A stretch of 64,000 nt of DNA from Lumbricus rubellus (GCA_945859605.1 OX243814.1:16667620-16731619); one strand, 5' to 3'; counted from the first letter of the stretch, positions 1-12,908 are shown. Notes: generated by a model from the sequence alone, not told the origin. Made by a program: numbers and translations.

Positions 1-1135
<1,135 letters not shown>

Positions 1136-1884
1136 AATTCATTACTTCCATTTTTACAATATCAACAGGTCTTTAAAAATACAGTCTAGTTTTAAAGTAT
1201 ACATCTTTTGCGGCTCAACAATACTAAAGCGATTGAATGTCGGTGCACCCGTAGAAGCAAACAGCGCGTTAGCAATTTTTTATGCCCCAAATGAATTATG
1301 CCTATTTGCCATGGGGGAGAAAATTTCTTGTAGTTGTGCGGCAGAACAACGACCAGGGCAAATACCAGGGCATTTGCTCTGATTTTTCATGCTGTAGCGA
1401 CGCCTCTGATTGCAAACTAACATAATATTTTCGCGGAAAAGCCTAGGCTATAACCCTGGCCCAAGCTCCATCGTACCTATAGGCCTATGTGACCTTTTCA
1501 TTCCGTCTTCTGATTTTCTAAGCTGTTGTTCATTGAACTCAGCTACCCGTGAAGACTTCCTTGTAGGACTACTTTTTCGCGTACTGTGACCATGCACCCG
1601 AGAGCATTCTAGGTGGTGCCATGGGTCAGCTATCTGTAAAGCCTTCCTGTTGCTGTCCTCTTGCTATTAACCCTGCTGGCTCTTTCTGTCGTCTAGGCCA
1701 CAGGGGTGGAAAGAGTCTTTGAGTAGAAATCTTTACGGGGCACTAGGCTATAAATTTATGTGATTGATTTCATTCGTAAAAGCAGAGTGCAAAGCGCATA
1801 CTGAGCCTACAATGTACACAATAATTTTTATGACGCCAATTCATAATGTATCGCATAGCACTTCAGTTCCGATCGGGTGAGGTA
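1136..1884. other. Intergenic stretch, no gene seen
   Basis: No coding frame with splice logic is visible. Around 1340-1415 there are short GCATTTGC and CGACGCCTCTG-like blocks resembling a decayed end of the hAT family found at 21273-22663, but I could not define an element. Confidence 0.4.
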
Positions 1885-2079
1885 GATCTATTAAGTATTT
1901 AAATAAGCAATCAAACTCATAACTCTTACTAGCATTTCTGGCAGATTTTAAAATCAATGTGCCTGGTTATGGAAACTGCAATGATGGCCCCACACATGTG
2001 CAAAAGTAGTACCGGTTTATGTCAAAATCAGTAGTAGGCCCTATTGGAATAGTTTCACAATGTGTTCTGAGATTTTAGA

Positions 2080-2215
2080 CTCTTTTTGGTAATTGGTAAT
2101 GATGAAAACATAATTATTCCTATTGCATGTGTGGGGTTCCCTAAAGTGTGGGACCCTTGTTCGGCCAAACATGTGGAACATGCCTTAATCCGGCTATGTG
2201 TGTAGTGAAAAATAT
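2080..2215. mobile_element. Short MITE-like element shared by both arms
   Basis: The block containing GTGTGGG, CGGCCAAACATGT and CTTAATCCGGC also occurs inverted at about 32165-32250, its partner in the right arm. A related pair of ends lies inside the hAT at about 22316-22535. Because both arms have it at matching places, it probably predates the duplication. The exact ends are uncertain. Confidence 0.4.
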
Positions 2216-3859
2216 GGATAAAAGCGTAATTTATAAATGCCTAATTTCTTAGTATTTGGCTCCACTGCTTCTTAATTTACATTGAAACTAATGTATGTTG
2301 TTTACATGATTGACTAATCCATGTGTATTGTTTGCGCCACCTTATTGCTTCTAAGCTTAATATTAATTATAGGTAACTTTAATTAAGTATGAAACATCTG
2401 TTTTCCTTTTGAGTAAGCCTTTTGTATTCCGAGTAGCTGTATCATTTTCTTTGCATGCAATGCCAAGTTCCATATATCTGGTTCAATAAATGATTGTTTG
2501 ATTGTTTGTGGAAACACCAATATGATTGCCCTACTGGTCAGCTGGTGTTATGTTACCATAGATTAAAGTTCACCACAATACGATAAATGAGGGCTTCGAC
2601 TTCAGTTCCACGAAATCTGTAGGCTTATCAACAGTTTAATATCCTGAAATCATGTGTCACCTGCAACGTAGTAGCCTTTTATTATCTCTTAAATGTTAAA
2701 ATATAATCATGAAACGAGTCAAATCGACGTAAGCGCCTGATACCAAATTACCAAATACCGGTATCGAGAGAAACGGTGACCTGATGGGTAAATAGCTCAC
2801 AGAGGTCGGAAGGAGCCTGAGTCAGGACGCAGTGCTAAGCAATAGATAAAACTGTATGAACAATGCAATTTTAAGATAACCAAGCCCAGACCGAGTTGGA
2901 GTTTTTACGCAAGAAGCGCCACTTCCCGAAAGCATCAAGAGACTGGCATTAAAAGGATTTTTAAACCTTACTACCAAGTGCTATAAGGCCAGTTTACCCT
3001 GCTACCACTATGAAGCATTTGCTATAGCGCCACTTTAATCTAACTATTTTGAATATTGGCCACATGTAGGTGAGAAGTACATGTATAGGTGGGTAATAGT
3101 ATTGCTTTAATTTATGTTAGGCACAGTGAAAGTAGGCCTACAGTCTTTGGTCCACGCCGCTCGCTTATGTCGGCGCGCATTTGACTCGTGCGCGTTTTTG
3201 TCTGCGCGCTTTTGTCCTGCGCGCTTTTGACGGGACACCCGTTTAATGTAAGCTTATACGTATTACAGCCACAATTAAATAACCAAAATTCATGTAAGCC
3301 ATCGCTCATGTTGCAGTTTATCAAATAGTTAAAAATATTATTGATAATTCATCAGAATCGATCTCATTGCAACAAACTAGTAGTATTCCATCGTTTGCCC
3401 TTTACAAGAACCTGCTCATCCTTCAGTGGGTCATTGCGTTGGTAGGCCTAAATGGGACAATGCACAGGGTGGACTACTTGGTAGGGCCTACTGATATAAG
3501 TCGCCTCAGTTTTTTTTAAATCATGCATTGCACGATTCGAAAGCCTAACATGGTCCCTCAAATTACTGTACGAATGTATTGTATGCGAATTCCAAACTTT
3601 GGATGAATTGATGAAGTCTACGCAACACTGGTTAGCCTATGTGCGACGTCTGAGTTGTCGCCCTGTTTCCGTGAGTCCCGCGTCCAAATTTCGGCTGGCA
3701 GAAAATCTGTTCAAAATAACAAGAAATATTTAATGCGGCTTTGTGGCTGTTTGGTATTCATGAACCTTGCTGGTCATGACGACTTATAGTTGATAATGAA
3801 TTGACAAGCAAATTCAACAGCGCAAAATTAATTGCATCACATTTACACATACATGTAGC

Positions 3860-4095
3860 CTAATAATAATACTAATACTACTAATAATAATAAAAATAAT
3901 AATAATAATAAAAATAATAATAATAGTAATAATAATAATAATAACAATTTATATGGCGCCGCAACGCGGCCATACCGCTACAAGGGCGCCTCACAAACAG
4001 CAATAAAGAGCAGAACCGGGAAAAACAACCGAAAAACGACAAGACAGAACAAGGCACCCGCTAGCAGCCACAAGCGGCGCTCCCAGATGCATGGG
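3860..4095 (-). mobile_element. SINE-like insertion with AT-rich tail, left arm only
   Basis: An ATA-rich tail at 3865-3945 is followed by GC-rich sequence that includes GGCGCTCCCAG. That resembles the reverse complement of the LINE/SINE 3' module (GGGAGCGCC). The right arm at about 28370-28400 joins the flanking sequences without it. No clear tRNA-like head was found, so the class is tentative. Confidence 0.4.
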
Positions 4096-4401
4096 ACTTC
4101 GTCCTCTCTATACCATTAATTTTGGCTGCATCCAACTTAGATAATAATTAATCTGATCGACTTGACCTATTTGTTTCCCCGCGTCAGGACCGCTATGGAT
4201 CAATCCAGATCCTATGCCTGTATAGGTCCCTCCCTATGAAAATAATGGACTTCTACAATCCGTTCGGTCCGACATTCTCTCCGATAGTCTTTTCTCATCT
4301 TTCTATCGCCTCAAATTCCGCTTTTTCACCCGGGAACGCTTCTGAGGGAAACTTTATGAATGCCATAAACAATGCAATAAGATTTACAAAACATATACCG
4401 G

Positions 4402-4848
4402 TGTAAAGGTTTCAAATTACCCCCTCCTAAACATTACCCCCCTGCAAACTGTAATTTGCATCAATCATCGCATTTATTGCACTAAAAATATCAGAATAAT
4501 GATCCCGCTTCTTGTTTTAATTTGAAGATTTTCATCCATCATCCCACTTCGTGGTTTGTTATCAATATTTTCATGTGTAACTAAAATACTAAATCGCCGC
4601 TGAAGCTACATGGAGAAATGGCTTCGAGGCTATTATTTTTTCTCGATTAAAATATTGATAACAAACCACGAAGTGGGATGACGAATGAAAATCTTCAGAC
4701 CAAAACAAGAAGCGGGATGATTTTTCTGAATTTTTCAGTGCAAAAAATGCGATTATTGGTGCAAATCTAGTTTTCGAGGGGTAATCTGAAACCGGTTTCA
4801 AGCTACCGGGGGGTAATGTTTAGGACGGGGTAATTTGAAACCTTTACA
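4402..4848. mobile_element. Palindromic MITE, copy 1 (TGTAAAGG ends, CCGG flanks)
   Basis: The element is almost one long hairpin. It starts TGTAAAGGTTTCAAATTACC, ends with the inverse, and the two halves pair again internally (the CCCGCTTCTTGTTTT block against AAAACAAGAAGCGGG). CCGG sits at both edges (4398-4401 and 4849-4852). A second copy lies at 26093-26525 in the other arm at a different position. No coding capacity. Confidence 0.8.
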
Positions 4849-4948
4849 CCGGTAGCTGAGTTTGCATGATAAATTTGGGCCTATATTACGTGAATGATTC
4901 TCTAAATCTAAAAAAAATCGATTGGCCTTTCAATTTATGTTGAACACA

Positions 4949-4967
4949 TCTTCTTCTTCTTCTTCTT

Positions 4968-4998
<31 letters not shown>

Positions 4999-5397
4999 TT
5001 CTTCCTCTTCCTCTTCCTCTTCCTCTTCCTCTTCCTCTTCCTCTTCCTCTTCCTCTTCCTCTTCCTCTTCCTCTTCCTCTTCCTCTTCCTCTTCCTCTTC
5101 CTCTTCCTCTTCCTCTTCCTCTTCCTCTTCCTCTTCCTCTTCCTCTTCCTCTGCCTCTGCTTCTTCTTCTGCTTCTGCTTCTTCTTCTGCTTCTGCTTCT
5201 TCTTCTTCTGCTTCTTCTTCTTCTTCTTCTTCTTCTTCTTCTTCTTCTTTTTCTTCTTCTTCTTCTTCTTCTTCTTCTTCTTCTTCTTCTTCTTCTTCCT
5301 CCTCCTCCTCCTCCTCCTCCTCCTCTTCTTCTTCTTCTTCTTCTTCTTCTTCTTCTTCTTCTTCTTCTTCTTCTTCTTCTTCTTCTTCTTCTTCTCT
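4949..5397. repeat. TTC / TCTTCC microsatellite
   Basis: About 450 bases of TTC and TCTTCC repeats with CTG-containing interruptions near 5150-5215. It produces long poly-Ser and Lys/Arg-rich open frames that are artefacts. It lies just downstream of the MITE at 4402-4848. The right arm has nothing comparable at the paralogous place (about 28020-28080). Confidence 0.95.
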
Positions 5398-5953
5398 GCC
5401 CCTAAGCAGGTTTGGCTGTCCAGTGTCGCCACTCTTCCCTCCGCTGGGTCTTCTCCTTTAGTCTCTGATATCCCATCCTTGTCATCAACGTGTCCAGCAA
5501 CATCTGCCGTGGTCTTCCTCTTGTTCCTTTCCCCTCCAGTAGTCTTATTATGCATAGTCTATTTCTTTATGTGAGACGCTGGAGTAGGCCTATACTATAG
5601 TAAGCTACACATCAAACGAGATATAAAACACAGTGTAATCCTGGAATATTGAAATAGATCTATAACACTCCATGCATAGCGTTGGACAATTTCGCAATTA
5701 GACAATGCCAAATTAATGCATCAAATCACATTGTGTATTTGTCGGAAGTCGAAAACTATGAGTCACATTAATTTATTAGCCTACTCTTTTCGAAAACGTT
5801 CTCCGCAGATTTTGCTTGGTGACAAATGTCATAATTGGCCTACAGCCGCCTATAAGGAGGGGAAACAGGGAGACGAATTGATGCAAACAAGCGTAATCAT
5901 TGGTTCTTACATTAGGCTGAGAATGTTATTGCTGTTGAATGCTTGCCTGCTCA

Positions 5954-6232
5954 TTATGCAAAATCGCCACAAACCTGTTTCAGTGTAACTCTCATTGGTT
6001 TCCACATGAAGCCATAGACAATAGGATTGATGCAGGAATTCAGATTAGCGAGAATACTCAGCGGCTGTATCATCGCAATTGCATTAATCGGGTTCAAACC
6101 CTGAACCAGATATATCAAATCGATTTGTAGAGGCATGCAACTGACGACGAACAGGGCCACAATGACTGTACACATTCTCGCCACCTTACGAGCAGCAGTG
6201 TTGTCTGGACTCTGCATTCCTGATGGTGTTAC
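5954..6232 (-). CDS. GPCR left copy, exon 3 (TM6, TM7, tail)
   Basis: Acceptor tattttag|GTAACACC, phase 0. It encodes TM6, TM7 (NSCINPIVYG) and a short helix-8-like segment ending LKQ. The stop then comes after five further residues. A cryptic donor, CAG|gtttgt, exists in both copies, so a further exon cannot be excluded. Confidence 0.82.
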   Translation of the reverse strand, partial: VTPSGMQSPDNTAARKVARMCTVIVALFVVSCMPLQIDLIYLVQGLNPINAIAMIQPLSILANLNSCINPIVYGFMWKPMRVTLKQVCGDFA

Positions 6233-9200
6233 CTAAAATATAAAAGTTTTATGATGTCTGATCAGGTAAATTACTTAGTAGGCTATGCATAGCCATTCCC
6301 TTTCAGGTCTGCACATCTAATCCGCAATTTATTTTACTGGGCTCGGCTGAGACTTCGATCTAACTAAACAATAGTAAACATTCGCATTCAATCCCTTCCT
6401 GCTGGCCAGCGCTGGGTCGCCCATCCGCTCCTGGCAACGATGGTTTTTGTGGGCGGGGGGGGGGGGGGGGGGGGAAGCGAGCGTCCTGCAGACGATCACC
6501 GAGGCGGAGGCTTTGTATAAGAGTATGGTTTTAGGAAGGGGTATTTACATTTTTATCTCCACATTCAATGGCAACATTTCAAGCTGTCATCGTAACAACA
6601 AAATTGTTATACTACTTCTGTGCTGACAAGACTTTTAAAATATGCTTACAATTGAGAAACAATCTGTTTTTGAGTTTCTGCATTGTAATGGCAGTTGTGT
6701 AAGATGTCATCGTGACAAAATTATCCTATCATTTCACTGCTGATCAAAAGAGTGGTTTAGGATTAACTGTAGGATTTCAATATACTTAGACATAGGCGTA
6801 CGGGAGGTTTCAGAAGTGGGGGGGGGCAAAGATTGAACTTCTGCCCGAAAAATTTATCCGGCCAAAAAGTTGGTCGTCCGCGACTATTTTTTCCAGAAAA
6901 ACCAGATTTGCCCGAAACTTGACGACTTTTTTTTTTTTTTTTTTTTTTTAGTCGTCCGCGATTTTTTTGCACGAAAAACCAGACATGCCCGAAACTTGAC
7001 GACCTTTTTTTTTCTTTTTTTAGTCGTCCGCGACTTTTTGCCCGAAAAAACCGCCAAACTTGCCCGAATTCGGGAGGGGGGGCAATTGCCCCCCTGCACC
7101 CCCGCCTCGTACGCCTATGTACTTAGACATGAGATGTATTGTATATACTTTTAATTAAAATACCAATTTCTTCATGTATCGAGTTTATCAACTTGGTTCA
7201 GTTGCTACTTGAAATGAATTGTAATGAATAACTGCAGAGGGGAATATAATTATTTTGCTACTCTGTTGTAATGGAATCAGCTTATTTCTATTGCGCAAGT
7301 CGGCCCTGAATTGCTGACCAATTCACAATTAGCAGAAATTGTCACATAATTATTATGGTAGGCATACACACTACACAGACCAAGCAGGAAATGCCAAACT
7401 ACCAAAATTGGGTTGGCTCGTGATTAGTTCCACTGATCAGTGAAATTCAGCCTTAATTATATGGTGTTCAAAATGTCCTTCTTGTTCACGGACGCACGAC
7501 AGTAGACGTAGTAGTAATATCAGCTGTCCCGGGAGACACTGAGTCTCGGTTTCATACTCGCAGCTGTGGCCGCCTAGCAGTAGAGAGATTGATCCGAGTA
7601 GCCTACATGTACTGGGGGAGCGCGTTTTTTCGTTCCCGTATTCATGACTTCGATAACCGTAGGGCGCGTGTGATTGAAGAGTAGCAGATGTTTCACTAGG
7701 TGATCATCGACCGGACCATCAAACAGTATCGTCTACATCATCTATATTACGGTCGTGTGTCCGTGAACAAGGACTCAGGAGGACATTTTGAACACCAGCT
7801 ATAGCTGAATTTTACTTTCAGCCTTTTGCATGTTGGAAAGTTCCATTTCTCGGAGTCGGAGCTGCATCTCAAACGCTCGTAAACTTGACAAAATCATGAA
7901 TATTTTTAGTCGTAGTCGGCTTTCGAAATTTGTAGTAATAAGGCCACTGTTGTTGCGTTTAGAATAATATTATTTCAGACAAATTCTAAAGTCTTGACCG
8001 AATTACGACACTTTTTAGGGTCTACTTTTCATCCGGACACAGTGTAGAATGCTCGGAGAAACGAGTTGCAGTAAGCGTATTCAAGCTCTATAAGAAGACA
8101 AAAACCGGTAAAGTGAACCCGATTTTAGGAATATCCCTCATAGGTCAACTTCAGGCTGTATTGCAAAGCTCGGGCTTATCAGAACTTTATCAAAAGCTAT
8201 AGACTGAATTTGTTTTCTGACCTTTTTCTTGGCGAAGTACATCTTATACCATATTCCGACATACGATGCCAGCGTCACAGCCAGAGGAACAAAGAAGAGA
8301 ATGACCATTGCAATGACTGTATATATGGATTGAGAATCGATGCTGACGCCTGTTGTAAAGCAACGCTGGAGCGTAGGACTGTAACGGACCACATCAAACC
8401 AGATTATCAATGGAATGCAAGCGGATATCACTACCACCCAGACGACTGCAATCAGCAGAGCGGCTGTACGCGTTGAAAAGTAGCTCATCATACCAGGCTG
8501 ACTAAGTCCAAGATATCTGCAAAAACACCAAACAACTGTTGAACGTTATCCTACGTTTTAATCTTAAGGTTCAAGTTTTAACGCGGAGACGTTGAACAAT
8601 GAAATGCATCGAGTATGAGATTTCAGTCAAACTATCAAGTTGCTGTTATCAACGGCATGTTTTGTCATATTTTGACTGTCATTAATTCTCAGGGTTTCAA
8701 CATCCAGCCTGATGCCTGATTTCACACGTCAGGAACATCACCAGCGAACAATCTTAAGTCTTGGAAGGCGATTGTGATGTAGACAGAAAACACCAAAAAC
8801 CTTTGGTCGGGCTTTTAATTTTAAAGAGTCGTGCAAAAGTAAAAGTGCTTTTAAGCTTAGTGGCATTCGTGAAAATAATTTATTTATTCTTAATTTCTCA
8901 CATTTGCTATAGCGCAACTTTAAGTTCCATATTCAGAGACCCTACAGACATTGTTCATGATTGACACTAGATAGGCCTAGACGTTGCTGCACAGAGCATT
9001 CATCTATATAAATAAAAATGAAACTTTCCAATAGTTTGTTCCCCGTGTTCTCAAAAAGTTAGGCACAGACTGTTTTGAAAATTTTACAAAACCTTCCATT
9101 CCAATAGGACAGTGTACTTTGATGCTGCATTTTCCCGAAAAAACCCAATCTTTTCCACAAAAAGTGAAGTTTGCATTCCGCTCGACCGCCATTTGCAATT

Positions 9201-10362
9201 CAACAAAACCGCAAAGTCGCCCAAAAGTCGCGAGATGACCAACTTACTGAAAGATTCTATCAGGGTTGCCTAAAAGTCGCCCAAAAGTCGCGATAGCACA
9301 TATGTCGATGTCGGGATTTAACGGTGTGAGGGAGGAAAGAAGGAAGAGGGAGCGGGACGAAGAGAAAGGGGAAGGAATGGGGGAGGGGAGGGGGAGGAGA
9401 GGGAAGGGGAGAGGAAGAGGGATGGGAAAGGAGAAGAGGGGGAGGGGGAGGGGGAGAGGGAGGGAGAGGGGAGGGGGAGGGGGAGGGGGAGAGGGAGGGG
9501 GAGGGGGAGAGGGAGGGGAGGGGGAGGGGGAGGGAGAGGGGGAGAGGGAGGGGGAGGGGGAGGGGGAGGGGGAGGGGGAAGGGGAGGGGGAGGGGAAGAG
9601 GGAGGGGAGGGGGAGGGGTGGGGAGGGGAGGGGAGGGGAGGGGAGGGGAGGGAACGGGGACGGGGACTGGGACGGAGGGAGGAGGGGGAAGGGGATGAAG
9701 ATGACGGTCTTTTTGCCACAGAAACGCGTGGCCGGGTACAGCTAGTAGGCAATAAAACAAGACGCATCAACAGGCAGACCTAGATAAGTCGTTACAACAC
9801 AGTAATTTCTTACATAGGCTAATTGCAATTATTTCATGATGCGCTCATACACGGAGAGGATGAGGGAGAGATAAGAAGCTAAGAAGAGCGATAGAGGTAG
9901 CCTACTGAACTAGTTTTATGAATAGTGAATGCCTCACCTGTCAATACCAATAACCGACAGCATGATGACGGATGCCTTGGATGTTATATACGACCAGAAG
10001 CTGCTCAGTTTACAGAAGAAGCTTCCATAGGACCAGCTGGGTTCGATGGCTGACATAGCGTTCGTCCAAACACCAGTCAACATCAGACCAAGGTCAGAGA
10101 TAGCCAGACAACAGATGAACATCCGTGTCACCAGGGTCTGACCTTTGTTGCCCTTTCCGTGACCGATGACTCCAGCTGTGATTACTAGCAGGTTGCCGAT
10201 TACTCCAACCACAAATATCGTCCAGAAAGCGGCTGCCTTCGCATAGTCGACTGTCCAAATGGTATTCGGTTCTAATTGAAGCGACGTGTGATTTGCTTCT
10301 TGCGACTTCCAGAAGGTCGAGTTGGAGTCGTCTGTAGTATTCATGGCACGTTCTGAATCCAT
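5954..10362 (-). CDS. Rhodopsin-class (class A) GPCR, left copy, three coding exons
   Basis: Join (minus): 10362-9938, 8516-8222, 6232-5954, giving 333 codons including stop (332 aa). The N-terminal tail has three N-glycosylation sequons (NTT, NST, NHT near residues 8, 14 and 24). TM1 has the GN pair (VIGNLLV), TM2 has LAISD, Cys before TM3 is in FFCKL, TM4 has Trp, the ECL2 Cys is in LQRCF, TM5 has FFVPL, and TM7 has NPIVYG. The DRY box at the end of TM3 is split by intron 1, AG|A. The TM6 motif reads FVVSCMP, so the usual toggle Trp is Cys. The frame stays open across both GT-AG junctions. Family knowledge: it is a seven-helix receptor signalling through G proteins at the plasma membrane. 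The ligand is unknown; a peptide-type receptor is only a guess. The tail ends nine residues earlier than in the right copy. Confidence 0.88.
6450..6474. repeat. Poly-G run in left-arm intergenic DNA
   Basis: A G run of about 25 bases broken by one C near its start. The right arm at the same place (about 27240, inverted) has only a short run, CCCCCCGCCC, so the tract expanded or shrank after the duplication. Confidence 0.9.
6791..7119. mobile_element. hAT-type MITE, GPCR-L intron 2 to 3' flank region
   Basis: Ends CATAGGCGTACG and CGTACGCCTATG are inverted. The 8-base duplication TACTTAGA flanks it (6783-6790 and 7120-7127). The right arm has a single copy of the target at about 26925-26935. 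The interior is repeats of a GTCGTCCGCGACTTTTT-like unit. It lies upstream of exon 3, inside intron 2. A related element is at 50502-50869. Confidence 0.8.
8222..8516 (-). CDS. GPCR left copy, exon 2 (DRY to TM5 and start of loop 3)
   Basis: 295 nt from tttttgcag|ATATCTTGG to AAAAAG|gtcag, phase 0 at its end. It completes Arg-Tyr of DRY and encodes TM4, ECL2 with its Cys, TM5, and the basic FAKKK start of intracellular loop 3. Only 3 of about 98 residues differ from the right copy. Confidence 0.88.
9003..9745 (+). mobile_element. Non-autonomous Helitron in GPCR-L intron 1
   Basis: It starts TCTATATAAATAAAAATG after an A (9002) and ends CTAG before a T (9746). A short hairpin (GCCAC...GTGGC) lies about 10 bases before the CTAG. 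These are the standard Helitron marks: A|T insertion, no target duplication, 5' TC, 3' CTAG. Most of the interior is a purine tract of GGGGA units at about 9340-9660. The same element is at the matching intron position in the right arm (18797-23559), so it was present before the duplication. Confidence 0.82.
9938..10362 (-). CDS. GPCR left copy, exon 1 (N-terminus to TM3)
   Basis: 425 nt from the first ATG (two in-frame Met at residues 1 and 7) to GACAG|gtgag, leaving phase 2. It encodes the glycosylated N-terminus, TM1, TM2 and TM3 up to Asp of DRY. It differs from the right copy at 15 of 142 residues by my count. Confidence 0.88.
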
Positions 10363-10739
10363 GCTTTGATTCTGCTCAGTTATGTTTTTTCTTATGTTGA
10401 AGAAGATAAACAGGCAGCTGTTGACATAACTTTGAAAAGGTTATCATTTAGGTAAAAGAACATTTCAAGTTACGTAACAATCTATGTTGTAGGCCTACAT
10501 AAAAACAAACTATGAAGCTGATACGTGAATGGACATTCTGTTATATTCTTTTTATATATTCAGCATTAGAATTTGCAGTTTCTTATGCGCTACATTCTGA
10601 TGTTACTTGCGGTCATATGTTTTAGCAAAATGCGATATAAGCAGGTAAGCTTATTCGCGTACGGTAACTATGCGATCTGTTTAGTAAGAAGTGCGCGTCT
10701 AATTACGCGACATTTTCCCATTAGGGTTGAGTGGTGGAG

Positions 10740-10845
10740 GTGGGGTGGGTAGAGGTGAAGTGGCGTGTGGGGGTGGGAGGTTGGAAAGTTGGGGTGGGGT
10801 AAGGAGGAAATTTCCCGGGCAACGCCGGGTAATTCAGCGAGTTTA
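10740..10845 (+). mobile_element. Old Helitron 3' end, present in both arms
   Basis: The string CCCGGGCAACGCCGGGTAAT followed by TCAGCGAG resembles a Helitron 3' terminus with the final CTAG mutated to CGAG. A GT-rich tract precedes it. The right arm carries the inverse at 16965-17095. Only this end was recognised. Confidence 0.4.
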
Positions 10846-10864
10846 TTATAAAACAGCCACCTAC

Positions 10865-10953
10865 CGTTACACAGTCGCTCGACCAAACTCTTCTCGTTGT
10901 TCTTCCGTGTAGGAACGCCTAACTTCTCAGCCTCACAATTCCTTACCTGTAGA
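10865..10953 (-). other. Possible untranslated first exon of GPCR-L
   Basis: An 89-nt segment bounded by GGATTTTCAG on the 5' side and a GTAGG donor on the 3' side is conserved with the right arm at 16852-16940, where the donor is the stronger GTAAGT. It lies about 0.5 kb upstream of the start codon. It could be a 5' UTR exon, but arm similarity alone would also conserve it. Confidence 0.25.
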
Positions 10954-11931
10954 CTGAAAATCCAAAACATGTCTTAGAAATGGTTATTGCAAAAAACAAA
11001 AATTGCATAAAATTTAATGTACTTCAACCAATAGCCATCGCCAGTTCTTTGCAACGAATGGTGTTAGATTTACGAAAAGATCTAGGATATCTACACGAGT
11101 GCAGCTGACCTTTCACGTGTAGACCTAACCTACTCGCCTTTCACTCGTTGGTAATGGTATCTGGTATCCAGCTTTTATCAAATGGTGAAAAATCACTGTG
11201 GTAACGCGCACGACTTCCGAGTGAACCGGGAATCGAACAAAGTTCATCCGGCTTTTTGTAGCTCATATTCTGTATAATGTACACGTATTGCGCGTCTTAA
11301 GGGTATCTCTAAGACGCTGAATACACTCAGCTGTCAGTCACATGATAGGAGAAGGTATGTCTTGGTGTTCGAGAAAAAGTAATGTGGTCTGCAATGAATG
11401 CAGCATGGTATCTGTAAATCCTGCGTTGTCCATTTGCCGAACACATACACCCTTATACAATATGATCTTTGCTATTACCGATACCCCTGAATTGTACACT
11501 GAAGTTCAATTTAATGCGTTGGATTACATAGGGCCTAGGCCTAATGGATTATACTCAACGAGGTGAATAATGAGAACTGCTTCAAAATGTCTGTCACTTT
11601 GTCTCTGTCTGTCTCTTTGTCTCTGTCTGTCTCTGCGTGTGACTGTATGCATGTATGTGTTGGAGGCTATGCCACTCAGTATAATAGGACACAAGCTGTA
11701 CGCGAATTGACATAGGTCTGATCTGCATGCGGAAATAGGATTTTAAAAGACTATTATAATTAATTATTTAAGTCCATGTTTTGGAGGAAGAAACAGGTCG
11801 GCTACTAGCCTGTAAAGTTTTAAATTAATACTTTTTGCCAAGATATTGGCAGAAGCCTTAGGAGTGCATTTTTGCCCACCCTATAGCTGTGCGTATCAAC
11901 TCTTGTAAAACCAATACTAAGAAACGGAGAA

Positions 11932-12030
11932 CGGACATTAGCCCCCCCCCTGGACAAAAGCCCCCCGGACATAAGCCCCCCGGACATTAGCCCCCCGGAC
12001 ATTAGCCCCCCCAGGTAGGACATTAGCTCC
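11932..12030. repeat. Tandem repeat of about 17 bases at the palindrome's inner edge
   Basis: Five to six copies of GGACATTAGCCCCCC with small changes. The array begins seven bases inside the spacer from the end of left-arm similarity. Confidence 0.85.
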
Positions 12031-12067
12031 TTCAGTCATACATTGCACATTAGTTTAACATTGTGAG

Positions 12068-12883
12068 CAGGCCCGGCCTTAGGGCAAGGCGAGCGAGGCA
12101 ACCGCCTTGGGCCCCGCGCTTCCAGGGGCCCCGCGCTGCTGGCTATAATTTTTTTCTTTGTCGATATTGACAATGGCTACGTCGCATAACAACTACTCTT
12201 GCAGTCAATTTGCAACGCGAATGTGTCATGGTGATTTTGAAAGAACGAAACTTTGCTAAACTTAAGGCGAGTCACAGCTAGCCTACTTTTTTTAGCGTTG
12301 GCCTGCATGTAAAATTCTCTTCAGGAAACAATAATTAGGGCCTAACTATTTTTTACATGTTGGAAACTTAAAATTTTCTTTGCCCAAATTTGAATGTGCA
12401 TAACTTTGGACTCTGTTCGTAGAATTGGATACAATTTTCAGGAAACACTGATAATTTACCCTCTTACATTCTCTGAAATTTTATAGAGTTACAAAACAAA
12501 AGTGGTATCAGTTCAATTGGGACACCGTGTAGTAACTGTTGCTTAAGATGGGATATAATATGTCCCATTAAAAAATTACTCATAATAATTAGCCCTATTA
12601 TTAGTAATTGTTTTCAATGACAATAACATCGCATTCTTGGAAACTTGCTAATCTTTTACATGCATGCCTCATTTGAAAGTGAAATATGTATCCTGTACGT
12701 GCCACATGAATGTGGTTTGTTTTAAAATAGTGCTCTTAGCTCTAAAGAAATTTGGGAGACAACGTTAAGTGTCGCATCTTAGGTGACTCTCCCCCACCAG
12801 ACCGGAAATCAACTGCGTAGCCTAAATTTATGCTTGAGAACCCGCTGCTGCCTTGGGCCCCGCAAGCCCTAGGGCCGGGCCTG
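12068..12883. mobile_element. hAT-like element in the spacer
   Basis: The ends CAGGCCCGGCCTTAGGGC and the inverse of CAGGCCCGGCCCTAGGGC pair well, with further pairing through CCTTGGGCCCCGC. The length is 816 bases, with no transposase frame. I could not find a clean 8-base target duplication, so hAT is inferred from the ends. Confidence 0.6.
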
Positions 12884-12908
12884 AGTGAGCGAGTGAGGGA
12901 CTGTGAGC

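Larger units (their letters stand above)
1885..11925 (-). repeat. Left arm of the large inverted repeat
   Basis: The reverse complement of this arm matches 15877-32490 in order. Matching anchors include the inner edge (11820-11925 with 15877-15985), GPCR exons 1-3, intron blocks around 7440-8110, the segment at 3400-3780 (with 28430-29280), 2540-3070 (with 31330-31760) and 1890-2540 (with 31790-32480). Similarity stops at GAAAC (11921-11925) on the inner side and near 1885 on the outer side. The arm is about 10 kb, against about 16.6 kb on the right. Most of the difference is transposons unique to the right arm. Confidence 0.85.

Noticed and set aside
4922..5555. Long poly-Ser frame and Lys/Arg-rich frame on the other strand
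   Set aside because: Both are translations of a TTC/TCTTCC microsatellite that is missing from the paralogous arm.
5716..6130. Plus-strand frames opposite GPCR exon 3 (and 8210-8476, 24140-24394, 27585-27824)
   Set aside because: Antisense shadows of the receptor exons.
9260..9770. Overlapping Pro/Leu-rich and Gly/Arg-rich frames
   Set aside because: They translate the purine tract inside a non-coding Helitron.
10668..10970. Protein-coding gene beginning MFWIFSLQ (also at 16835-17203)
   Set aside because: The frame is similar in both arms only because the arms are similar. It runs into Pro/His-rich low-complexity sequence next to a Helitron end; a non-coding exon is the better guess.
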